From Bacillota bacterium (GTDB taxonomy: Bacteria > Bacillota > Clostridia > Christensenellales > Aristaeellaceae): a stretch of DNA of 5,927 nt. Positions 1-5,586 of the stretch are shown one piece after another. Numbering within the stretch: the first letter of the stretch is position 1; each line of letters opens with the position of its first letter. Position numbers and translations under genes: made by a program. The stretch covers positions 1-5,927 of the forward strand of contig JAGVSV010000252.1 of assembly GCA_019137115.1 (NCBI GenBank), written 5' to 3'. The notes under the pieces are model-generated. The model did not search any database. It was not told where the DNA came from and worked only from the letters and a program-made list of their open reading frames with translations.

Positions 1-120
1 GCATTCGACACGCTCCTTTGCACGATTTGGAAGCTGATCCTTAATAAACGATTGTAAAACATCAATGAATTCATAGGACGGGAATTTTAGCTTGCAGCAA
101 GGAACGGACGAGTAAAACAT
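1..120 (-). CDS. Unrecognised partial reading frame running off the left edge
   Basis: On the minus strand a frame is open from a TGA near base 288 to the window edge. Its only ATG is the complement of 118-120, giving 40 residues that begin MFYSSVPCCKLKFPSYEF and continue past the edge. The peptide has a soluble, protein-like mix (aromatic, charged and aliphatic residues, including a CC pair), but I recognise no family. The start is doubtful: the nearest purine-rich site (AAGGAG on the minus strand, near 142-147) is about 21 bases upstream of the ATG, which is too far. The frame stays open and plausible upstream (a stretch with DEQSPSDKEQ) but has no ATG, GTG or TTG there, so the true start may be lost, making this a remnant. 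The segment is much AT-richer than the genes to the right. Short plus-strand frames also end here (stops near 42-44 and 55-57), so coding is not certain. Confidence 0.28.
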   Translation of the reverse strand, partial: MFYSSVPCCKLKFPSYEFIDVLQSFIKDQLPNRAKERVEC

Positions 121-222
121 AGCACGTTCAGCTGCAATCTGCTCCTTATCCGAGGGGCTTTGTTCATCGGGGGTGTACGCTCCCTGGGTTGTTCTTCCCC
201 AGTGTACAGGAGAGGGGGCGGG

Positions 223-251
223 TTGACAAGCGCATGGCTCAACCTTATGTA
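223..251 (+). promoter_or_regulatory. Possible secondary promoter (perfect -35, weak -10)
   Basis: A perfect TTGACA lies at 223-228. Seventeen bases downstream is TATGTA (246-251), which matches only three of six consensus positions. The -35 hexamer and the spacing are good and the -10 is poor, so this may be a weak or activator-dependent start, or chance. It would read toward the methyltransferase gene at 344. Confidence 0.3.
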
Positions 252-260
252 CCTTATATA
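243..260. repeat. Imperfect 9-base tandem direct repeat
   Basis: CCTTATGTA (243-251) is followed directly by CCTTATATA (252-260); eight of nine positions are identical. It overlaps the weak -10 candidate and lies just upstream of the better promoter at 277-304, about 50 bases before its likely start site. That is a reasonable place for a regulator to bind, but no known motif is recognised, and a repeat of this length can arise by chance in AT-rich DNA. Confidence 0.45.
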
Positions 261-276
261 CAATAAGCGCAAGCCT

Positions 277-304
277 TTGTTTTCAGCTGTATCCATGGTA
301 TAAT
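277..304 (+). promoter_or_regulatory. Probable sigma-A-type promoter of the operon (extended -10)
   Basis: TGGTATAAT at 296-304 is a perfect extended -10 element (TGn followed by TATAAT). The -35 candidate TTGTTT (277-282), 16 bases upstream, matches TTGACA at its first three positions, which is common for extended -10 promoters. Transcription should begin near 311, giving a leader of about 33 bases before the ATG at 344. All seven downstream genes are tightly packed without a visible internal promoter gap, so this may drive the whole cluster. Confidence 0.7.
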
Positions 305-315
305 CAGGGCCAACT

Positions 316-327
316 GCCGGTACCGGC
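316..327. promoter_or_regulatory. Perfect 12-base palindrome in the leader
   Basis: GCCGGTACCGGC at 316-327 equals its own reverse complement. It lies a few bases downstream of the predicted transcription start (about 311) and just upstream of the ribosome binding site (about 333-338). It could be a repressor operator or part of a small RNA hairpin. An alternative stem pairs TGCCG (315-319) with CGGCA (327-331) around a seven-base loop, close to the Shine-Dalgarno site. No known operator is recognised. Confidence 0.45.
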
Positions 328-343
328 GGCAAAGGGGGTATGC

Positions 344-1201
344 ATGTACACAGCGGATCGGTGGACGGATTTTGAGGTGTTGGACACCGGCGACGGGCTG
401 AAGTTAGAGCGTTGGGGCAATATCCGCCTGTCCCGCCCCGACCCGCAGGTGATCTGGCCCAAAGCACAGCCTGGGCTCTGGGATGAGGCGGACGCTGTGT
501 ACGAGCGGTCCAGCCGCGGCGGCGGGGCGTGGGTATTCCACCGCAAGCTGCCGGAGCGCTGGACGGTGCGTTATGGTGCGCTGCGTTTTTTTGTGCGTCC
601 AACCGGTTTCAAGCACACCGGGCTGTTTCCGGAGCAGGCGGTCAACTGGGACTGGATGCAGTCGCTGATCGCCGGGCGCCGCGGCGCCAGGGTGCTGAAC
701 CTGTTTGCTTATACGGGCGGCGCCTCCATGGCTTGCGCAGCCGCCGGCGCCCACGTGACGCACGTGGACGCAGCCAAGGGGATCACGCAGTGGGCCAAGG
801 AAAACCGTGAGCTCAGCGGCTTGGATGAAACGTCATTCCGCTTCATCGTCGAGGATGCCATGGCGTTTGTGCGCCGCGAAGCGCGGCGCGGCAACCGTTA
901 CGACGGCATCCTGATGGATCCGCCCAGCTACGGCCGGGGGTCCGGCGGCGAGGTGTGGAAGTTAGAGGACGAGCTGTACAACCTGGCTGACGCCTGCGCC
1001 ACGCTGCTGAGCGGCAGCCCGTTGTTTTTTCTGCTCAATGGCTACACGACCGGTTTTCAGCCCTCGGTGCTGCGCACCATTGTGGAACGCACGGTGGTGC
1101 CCAGGCACGCCGGCAGGGTGGATGCCGGCGAGGTGGCGCTGCCGGTTTCCTCCGGCGGCATCCTGCCCTGCGGCGCGAGCGCCAGGTGGCAGGCAACATA
1201 A
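344..1201 (+). CDS. Class I SAM-dependent methyltransferase, rRNA (RlmI/RlmK-like) type
   Basis: This 285-residue protein is predicted to transfer a methyl group from S-adenosylmethionine to RNA, probably 23S rRNA, in the cytoplasm. The SAM-binding Rossmann core has motif I VLNLFAYTGGAS (117-128), an acidic strand end THVDAAKGITQWAKEN (139-154), IVEDAMAFV (168-176) and motif IV MDPPSYGRG (191-199). The DPPS tetrad is typical of the COG1092/Methyltrans_SAM group. The N-terminal part (LERWGNIRLSRPDPQVIW, 21-38, and HTGLFPEQAVNWDW, 91-104) matches the short form of the family, which lacks the PUA domain of RlmI; about 280-300 residues is usual for that form. The ATG at 344 is preceded by AGGGGG (333-338) at five bases; the ATG at 340 is out of frame. 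The next gene follows after 20 bases. The family is clear; the exact target nucleotide is not known. Confidence 0.88.
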   Translation: MYTADRWTDFEVLDTGDGLKLERWGNIRLSRPDPQVIWPKAQPGLWDEADAVYERSSRGGGAWVFHRKLPERWTVRYGALRFFVRPTGFKHTGLFPEQAVNWDWMQSLIAGRRGARVLNLFAYTGGASMACAAAGAHVTHVDAAKGITQWAKENRELSGLDETSFRFIVEDAMAFVRREARRGNRYDGILMDPPSYGRGSGGEVWKLEDELYNLADACATLLSGSPLFFLLNGYTTGFQPSVLRTIVERTVVPRHAGRVDAGEVALPVSSGGILPCGASARWQAT

Positions 1202-1208
1202 CGAATAC

Positions 1209-1215
1209 GGAAAGG
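1209..1215 (+). promoter_or_regulatory. Ribosome binding site that sets the pseudouridine synthase start
   Basis: GGAAAGG at 1209-1215 lies six bases before the ATG at 1222. An in-frame GTG at 1186 would add 12 residues, overlap the upstream gene and has no comparable site at proper spacing. The family's conserved N-terminal strand (IAYEDNHLLVALKEP) begins just after the ATG at 1222, which supports the shorter start. Confidence 0.65.
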
Positions 1216-1221
1216 CTTTCC

Positions 1222-1938
1222 ATGTTTTCAACGCCTGCAATTGCTTATGAGGACAACCACCTGCTCGTCGCTCTGAAGGAGCCGAACCTCCTCACCCAGG
1301 GCGACCGGACAGGTGATGCGGACATGCTGTCCCTTTTGAAGCGCTATATCAAAGAAAAGTATGACAAGCCCGGCAACGTCTACCTGGGCCTGGTGCACCG
1401 CATGGACAGGCCGGTAGGCGGCTTGCTGTGCTTTGCGCGCACCAGCAAGGCTGCAGCCCGGCTCAGCGCGCAGCTCAGGGACAACGTCCTCCTCCGCGAG
1501 TATGTCTGCGTATGCGCGGGCAGCGCGCCGGACAATTTCACCCTGCGCGATTTTTTGGTCAAGGATTCGGAAACCAACACCGTCAGGCGCGTGCCCTCCT
1601 ACCTCAGGCAGGGCCGGGAAGCCATCCTGCACGCTAAAACTGTCGTCAGGATGGACGGCAAATCCCTGGTTGTTGTACGGCTGGAGACAGGCCGCGCGCA
1701 TCAAATCCGCGTGCAGCTGTCCGGCGCCGGGTTTCCCATCTTAGGCGACCAGCGCTATGGCAGCGGCAAAAAAATGCAGATTGCGCTGTGGGGCATGCGG
1801 CTGTCGCTCAGGCACCCCATCACGGACCAAAGCATGGTGTTCATCGCGCCGCCGCCGGACAGCGGCGCCTGGGCAGCGTTTAAGCGGGAAATCGACGGTT
1901 TGAAAAAGATATGGCCCGATATCCCGCCCACCGCCTGA
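1222..1938 (+). CDS. RluA-family pseudouridine synthase, catalytic domain only
   Basis: This predicted 238-residue enzyme isomerises uridine to pseudouridine in rRNA or tRNA. The family order is visible: an N-terminal strand IAYEDNHLLVALKEP (7-21); the catalytic loop GLVHRMDRPVGGLLCF (56-71), with Asp62 as the expected catalytic aspartate of HRxDR; LREYVCVCAG (91-100); and LETGRAHQIRVQLSGAGFPILGD (154-176), the conserved motif with the uracil-contacting arginine. The C-terminal part (LWGMRLSLRHPIT) matches the closing strand of the domain. There is no S4 RNA-binding domain, so it resembles the short members such as RluA or TruC rather than RluC/RluD. Met61 and Pro64-Val65 replace the commoner Leu and Thr-Ser in HRLDRxTSG, a substitution also seen in short Firmicute members as I recall. 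It follows the methyltransferase by 20 bases and precedes tgt by 9. The target site cannot be deduced from sequence. Confidence 0.92.
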   Translation: MFSTPAIAYEDNHLLVALKEPNLLTQGDRTGDADMLSLLKRYIKEKYDKPGNVYLGLVHRMDRPVGGLLCFARTSKAAARLSAQLRDNVLLREYVCVCAGSAPDNFTLRDFLVKDSETNTVRRVPSYLRQGREAILHAKTVVRMDGKSLVVVRLETGRAHQIRVQLSGAGFPILGDQRYGSGKKMQIALWGMRLSLRHPITDQSMVFIAPPPDSGAWAAFKREIDGLKKIWPDIPPTA

Positions 1939-1947
1939 GGCAGTTGC

Positions 1948-3093
1948 ATGCAGAACACGGCTTCCTTTACGCTGCTGAAAACCTGCGCGCAGTCCGGCGC
2001 GCGCCTGGGCGTGCTGCACACAGCGCACGGTGATGTGCCCACGCCCATCTATATGCCCGTGGGCACCCAGGCCTGCGTCAAAGCCATGACGCCGCATGAG
2101 TTGCGCGACATCGGCACCCATATCCTGCTGTCCAACACCTACCACCTGCACCTGCGCCCCGGCGAAGACATCGTCGCCCGCGCGGGGGGGCTGCACCGCT
2201 TCATGGGCTGGGATGGCCCCATCCTGACCGACAGCGGCGGTTTTCAGGTGTTTTCGCTGGCCGGGCTTCGGAAGATCACCGAGGACGGCGTCAGCTTTCA
2301 AAGCCACATCGACGGCAGCCGGCTGTTCATGTCGCCGGAGTCGTCCATGGCCATCCAGGAGGCGCTGGGCGCCGACGTTGCGATGGCTTTTGATGTGTGC
2401 GCGCCCTACCCTTGTGATGATGCCGCTGCCCGGGATGCCATGGAGCGCACGCACCGCTGGGCGCTGCGCTGCCGTGAGGCGCACACCCGGCCCGACCAGC
2501 TGCTGTTTGGCATCGTCCAGGGCTCGGTCTATGAGGACCTGCGTGTGGACAGCGTCAAGGCGCTCCGGGACATGGATTTTCCGGGCTACGGCATCGGCGG
2601 CTTGTCGGTGGGCGAGCCCAAGGACGTCATGTACCGGATGCTGGATCATATCCGGCCGCATCTGCCGGAAACAAAGCCCCGCTACCTGATGGGGGTGGGC
2701 ACGGCGGATTGCCTGCTGGAAGGCGTGCTGCGGGGCATCGATATGTTCGACTGCGTGCTGGCTACCCGCATCGCCAGAAATGGCACGGCGCTTACGGACG
2801 AGGGCAGGCTGGTGCTGCGCAACGCGCCATACGCGGATGACTTCACCCCCATCGAGGCAGGGTGCGACTGCTACGCCTGCCGGCATCACACCCGCGCCTA
2901 TATCCGCCACCTGATCAAGGCCGGGGAGATCACCGGCGCCAGGCTGATCACCATCCACAACCTCCGCTACCTGCTGCGCCTGATGGAGCAGGTGCGCGAA
3001 GCCATCCTGCACGACCGGTTTTTAGACTTTATGCGCGATTTTTACGGGCGCTATAACATGGCAGCGTCGTTCAACCGCGGCGGGGAGGCATAG
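1948..3093 (+). CDS. tgt: Queuine tRNA-ribosyltransferase (tRNA-guanine transglycosylase, TGT)
   Basis: TGT replaces guanine at the wobble position 34 of tRNAs with GUN anticodons by the queuosine precursor preQ1. The 381 residues match the usual bacterial length. Visible residues: Asp95 in ILTDSGGFQVFSL (general base, Asp102 in Zymomonas mobilis); Asp149 in MAFDVCAPYP (Asp156, base recognition); GGLSVGEP (217-224), with Glu223 equivalent to Glu235; nucleophile Asp268 in IDMFDCVLATRIARNG (Asp280); and a zinc site Cys306, Cys308, Cys311 and His337. Cys151 and Val221 keep the residues that in bacterial enzymes go with a small preQ1 pocket; the queuine-using eukaryotic type has Val and Gly there. 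Two conserved positions differ: FDEC is FDVC (Val150), and LPTR is LATR (Ala272). The ATG at 1948 has GAGG (1937-1940), overlapping the preceding stop, seven bases upstream. The stop TAG at 3091-3093 directly abuts the ATG of ecfA1. Confidence 0.97.
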   Translation: MQNTASFTLLKTCAQSGARLGVLHTAHGDVPTPIYMPVGTQACVKAMTPHELRDIGTHILLSNTYHLHLRPGEDIVARAGGLHRFMGWDGPILTDSGGFQVFSLAGLRKITEDGVSFQSHIDGSRLFMSPESSMAIQEALGADVAMAFDVCAPYPCDDAAARDAMERTHRWALRCREAHTRPDQLLFGIVQGSVYEDLRVDSVKALRDMDFPGYGIGGLSVGEPKDVMYRMLDHIRPHLPETKPRYLMGVGTADCLLEGVLRGIDMFDCVLATRIARNGTALTDEGRLVLRNAPYADDFTPIEAGCDCYACRHHTRAYIRHLIKAGEITGARLITIHNLRYLLRLMEQVREAILHDRFLDFMRDFYGRYNMAASFNRGGEA

Positions 3094-3936
3094 ATGGCTG
3101 CCCCCCACATACAGCTTGATCATGTCACATACCGGTACAGCCCGGAGGCGCCGCCGGCGGTGAGGGATTTCACCCTGCACATCGCGCGCGGCGAGTTTGT
3201 GGCGCTGCTGGGGCACAACGGATCGGGCAAGTCCACCGTGGCGAAATTGATCAACGGCTTGTACCAGCCTTCGGAGGGCACGGTGTTGCTTAGCGGTATG
3301 GACACAGCGGATGCTCAGTATACCTGGGATATCCGCCGCCGCGCCGGCATGGTGTTTCAAAACCCCGACAACCAGATCGTGGGCACCCGGGTGGAAGACG
3401 ATGTTGCCTTCGGCATGGAGAACATCGGCGTCCCCGCGGACGAGATGCCCGGGCGGATCGCGCAGGCGCTGGCAGCCGTCAATATGACGGCGTTTGCCGA
3501 CCGCGCGCCCCACCTGCTGTCGGGCGGCCAGAAGCAGCGCGTAGCCATTGCAGGCATCCTGGCCATGCAGCCTGAAGCGCTGATCCTCGATGAGGCGACC
3601 GCCATGCTGGACCCCTCGGGCCGCCGCGATGTGCTGGAAACCGTGCGCCATCTTAATGAGGAACAGGGCATCACGGTGGTATGGATCACGCACTTTATGG
3701 AGGAAGCGGTGCCCGCCGGGCGCGTGGTGGTGATGCACGGCGGAGAGCTGGCCATGGACGGCACCCCGCGCGAGGTATTCAGCCAGGTAGACCGCATCCG
3801 TTCCTACCGGCTGGACGTGCCGCCCATGACCCGGCTGGCAGCTGACCTGGCTGGACGTGGCATTGGCATCAACCCCAATGTGCTGAGCATTGACGACATG
3901 CTGGAGGAGGTGGTGCGGCTTGCCCATCACTGTTGA
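3094..3936 (+). CDS. ecfA1: ECF transporter ATP-binding subunit EcfA1
   Basis: This is one of two cytoplasmic ATPases that power energy-coupling factor uptake of vitamins and other trace nutrients. The 280-residue ABC protein shows Walker A GHNGSGKST (40-48), the Q-loop FQNPDNQIVGTRVEDDVAFG (88-107), signature LSGGQ (142-146), Walker B ALILDEATAMLDP (162-174) with catalytic Glu167, and the switch His200 in WITHFMEEA. The FQNPDNQ...VEDDVAFG and LDEATAMLDP forms are those of EcfA1 rather than EcfA2. A C-terminal tail from about 225 (PREVFSQVDRIRSYRLDVPP) is the extra domain of Ecf ATPases and is also present in EcfA2. The ATG at 3094 directly follows the tgt stop, with GGGGAGG (3082-3088) five bases upstream inside tgt, so translation is probably coupled. 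It should pair with EcfA2 and EcfT. Older names are CbiO and YbxA. Confidence 0.95.
   Translation: MAAPHIQLDHVTYRYSPEAPPAVRDFTLHIARGEFVALLGHNGSGKSTVAKLINGLYQPSEGTVLLSGMDTADAQYTWDIRRRAGMVFQNPDNQIVGTRVEDDVAFGMENIGVPADEMPGRIAQALAAVNMTAFADRAPHLLSGGQKQRVAIAGILAMQPEALILDEATAMLDPSGRRDVLETVRHLNEEQGITVVWITHFMEEAVPAGRVVVMHGGELAMDGTPREVFSQVDRIRSYRLDVPPMTRLAADLAGRGIGINPNVLSIDDMLEEVVRLAHHC
3903..3913 (+). promoter_or_regulatory. Strong ribosome binding site inside ecfA1 that sets the ecfA2 start
   Basis: GGAGGAGGTGG at 3903-3913 includes AGGAGGTG, a perfect complement to the 16S anti-Shine-Dalgarno sequence. It ends about seven bases before a TTG at 3920, which begins the conserved EcfA2 N-terminus (PITVENLTHTY). 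The ATG at 3890 in the same frame lies upstream of this site and would add ten residues (TTCWRRWCG and its Met) unlike any ABC protein, so TTG is preferred. The same bases encode the C-terminal EEVV of EcfA1. Confidence 0.75.
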
Positions 3937-4783
3937 AAATCTGACGCACACCTACCAGCAGGGCAGCCCGTTTCAGGCAACCGCCATCCGCGACATATCG
4001 CTGACCATCCGGGATGGCGAGGCGCTGGCGCTGATCGGGCACACGGGTTCGGGCAAGTCGACGCTGGCGCAGCACCTCAACGCACTGCTGACGCCGACAT
4101 CAGGCCGCGTGCTGCTGGACGGCAGGGATATCAACAACAGGGAAGTGTCCAAGCGCGCCGTGCGCTTCGAGGTGGGGTTGGTGTTTCAATACCCTGAGCA
4201 CCAGCTGTTTGAGGAAACCGTGGCGCGCGACATCGGCTTTGGCCCCCGCAACATGGGGCTGTCGGAGGCCGAGGTGGACGCCCGCGTGCGCGCAGCCATG
4301 GACATGGTGGGCTTGTCCTATGAAACGATGAAGGATAAATCACCCTTCGAGCTGTCGGGCGGGCAGATGCGCCGCGTCGCGCTGGCCGGCGTGCTGGCGA
4401 TGCGCCCCCGCATCCTGGTGCTGGACGAGCCGACGGCCGGGCTGGACCCCCGGGCCAGGGACTATTTGCTTGGCGATATCGCCAGGCTGCACAGCGACGG
4501 CACAACGGTGGTGATGATATCGCACAGCATGGACGACGTGGCCCGGCTGGCTACGCGCGTGGCGGTGTTGGAGCAGGGCAGGCTGGTCATGGAGGGCGCG
4601 CCGAACGATGTGTTCATGCAGGTAGACAGGCTGGGCGCCATGGGGCTGGATGTACCGGCAGCCAGCCGTCTGGTGCACGGGCTGCGCGCGCGGGGCATCG
4701 ACCTGCCGGACTGCTGCCTGCTGGATGAACTGGCGGATTTATTGGAAAAGCTGCTGAAGGGAGGGACAGGCCATGCTTCGTGA
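3920..4783 (+). CDS. ecfA2: ECF transporter ATP-binding subunit EcfA2 (TTG start)
   Basis: This is the second ATPase of the ECF module, 287 residues from the TTG at 3920, and it forms a heterodimer with EcfA1. Visible motifs are Walker A GHTGSGKST (40-48), the Q-loop FQYPEHQLFEETVARDIGFG (89-108), signature LSGGQ (145-149), Walker B ILVLDEPTAGLDP (165-177) with catalytic Glu170, and the switch His202 in MISHSMDDVA. The FQYPEHQLFEETV...DIGFGPRNMG form is diagnostic of EcfA2. The C-terminal tail (NDVFMQVDRLGAMGLDVPAASRL, about 229-251) parallels that of EcfA1. The start overlaps ecfA1 by 17 bases and the end overlaps ecfT by 11, so the three subunits are probably translationally coupled, which fits a complex of fixed stoichiometry. 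Older names are CbiO2 and YbaE. Confidence 0.95.
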   Translation: MPITVENLTHTYQQGSPFQATAIRDISLTIRDGEALALIGHTGSGKSTLAQHLNALLTPTSGRVLLDGRDINNREVSKRAVRFEVGLVFQYPEHQLFEETVARDIGFGPRNMGLSEAEVDARVRAAMDMVGLSYETMKDKSPFELSGGQMRRVALAGVLAMRPRILVLDEPTAGLDPRARDYLLGDIARLHSDGTTVVMISHSMDDVARLATRVAVLEQGRLVMEGAPNDVFMQVDRLGAMGLDVPAASRLVHGLRARGIDLPDCCLLDELADLLEKLLKGGTGHAS

Positions 4784-5576
4784 CATCACGCTGGGCCAGT
4801 ACTATCCCATCGACAGCCCCATCCACAGGCTGGACCCCCGGGCTAAAATCCTGCTGACGGTGGGGTTCATCGTGGCGGTGTTTCTGGTGGGCTCGCTGCC
4901 CGGCTACATTCCCATCGTTTTGTTTTTGGTGCTGGTGGTGCGGCTGAGCCGGCTGCCGGTCAATATGATGCTGCGCTCGCTGAAGCCGCTGAGAATTCTG
5001 TTGGTGTTCACCTTTGTGCTCAACATGTTTTTCGGCACAGGTGAGCGGGAGTTGTTTCGCCTGGGGTTCATCGTGGTCAAGGAGGATGGCTTGATGAACG
5101 CGGTGCGGTTTTCCGCCCGCCTGATCTTCCTGGTGGTGGGCAGCAGCGTGCTGACGCTGACCACAGCGCCCGTCACGCTGACCGACGGGCTGGAGCGCCT
5201 GGCGTCGCCGCTGAAGCGCATCGGGTTTCCGGCGCATGAAATGGCGATGATGATGACCATCGCGCTGCGCTTTATTCCCACGCTGACCGAGGAAGCCGAC
5301 AAGATCATGAAGGCGCAGTCAGCCCGCGGGGCGGATTTTTCCACCGGCAACCTGAAGGCGCGCGCCAAGGCGATGATCCCGCTGCTGGTGCCGCTGTTTG
5401 TCAGCGCGTTTCGCCGGGCGGGTGACCTGGCCATGGCGATGGAAGCGCGCTGCTACCATGGCGGCGAAGGGCGCACCAGGCTGCACGTGCTGCGCTACAG
5501 GCGGGGAGATGCCGTTGCCTTTGGCGCCATGGCGCTGCTGATCGCGGTGGTCGTCCTGCAGGGACGGCTGCAGTGA
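4773..5576 (+). CDS. ecfT: ECF transporter transmembrane subunit EcfT
   Basis: EcfT is the membrane scaffold that links the two ATPases to interchangeable substrate-binding S components. The 267 residues (usual length about 265) contain hydrophobic segments at roughly 25-40, 44-57, 72-87, 114-131 and 246-263. The N-terminal signature SPIHRLDPRAKIL (15-27) is typical of the family. Two cytoplasmic coupling-helix motifs are present: AQSARGADF (181-189) and AMEARCYHGGEGRTRL (222-237). These are the Ala-Arg-Gly-type motifs that contact EcfA1 and EcfA2; the Cys in the second is common in Firmicutes. AAGGGAGG (4757-4764) lies eight bases before the ATG at 4773, which overlaps the end of ecfA2 by 11 bases. 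No S component follows, so this is a group II (shared) module. An older name is YbaF. Confidence 0.95.
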   Translation: MLRDITLGQYYPIDSPIHRLDPRAKILLTVGFIVAVFLVGSLPGYIPIVLFLVLVVRLSRLPVNMMLRSLKPLRILLVFTFVLNMFFGTGERELFRLGFIVVKEDGLMNAVRFSARLIFLVVGSSVLTLTTAPVTLTDGLERLASPLKRIGFPAHEMAMMMTIALRFIPTLTEEADKIMKAQSARGADFSTGNLKARAKAMIPLLVPLFVSAFRRAGDLAMAMEARCYHGGEGRTRLHVLRYRRGDAVAFGAMALLIAVVVLQGRLQ

Positions 5577-5586
5577 GGCGGGGCGT

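Larger units (their letters stand above)
121..343. other. Intergenic and leader region upstream of the operon
   Basis: I see no supportable gene in this stretch. It separates the doubtful minus-strand frame from the plus-strand gene cluster and carries the promoter elements, a short imperfect tandem repeat and a palindrome listed separately. An imperfect inverted repeat lies around 175-215 (CTGGG pairing with CCCAG, flanked by GTAC on each side), but it has no T-run in either direction and does not look like an intrinsic terminator. GC content rises through this region toward the high level of the genes. Confidence 0.6.

Noticed and set aside
175..215. Inverted repeat as an intrinsic terminator
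   Set aside because: The stem is short and interrupted, and there is no T-run after it on either strand.
87..602. Minus-strand open frame (171 codons) across the promoter and the methyltransferase start
   Set aside because: Its product is Pro- and Arg-rich and low in complexity. It overlaps a clear promoter and the N-terminus of a well-supported gene on the other strand.
1186..1221. Upstream GTG start for the pseudouridine synthase
   Set aside because: It lacks a good ribosome binding site and adds residues outside the family. The ATG at 1222 has GGAAAGG at six bases.
1939..1947. A preQ1 riboswitch controlling tgt or ecf
   Set aside because: Only 9 bases separate the upstream gene from tgt and none separate tgt from ecfA1. 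The 33-base leader before 344 shows no preQ1 aptamer-like sequence that I can recognise.
1741..3012. Long minus-strand open frame (423 codons) opposite tgt
   Set aside because: It lies fully antisense to a tgt with intact catalytic motifs. Its product is rich in His, Gln, Arg and Ala without recognisable motifs, as expected for the complement of a GC-rich gene.
3022..3951. Minus-strand open frame (309 codons) opposite ecfA1
   Set aside because: It is a shadow of ecfA1, with composition typical of antisense GC-rich DNA and no domain recognised.
4614..5434. Minus-strand open frames opposite ecfT
   Set aside because: The Gln/His- and Ser/Arg-rich translations mirror the hydrophobic codons of ecfT. 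They have no start-site support.
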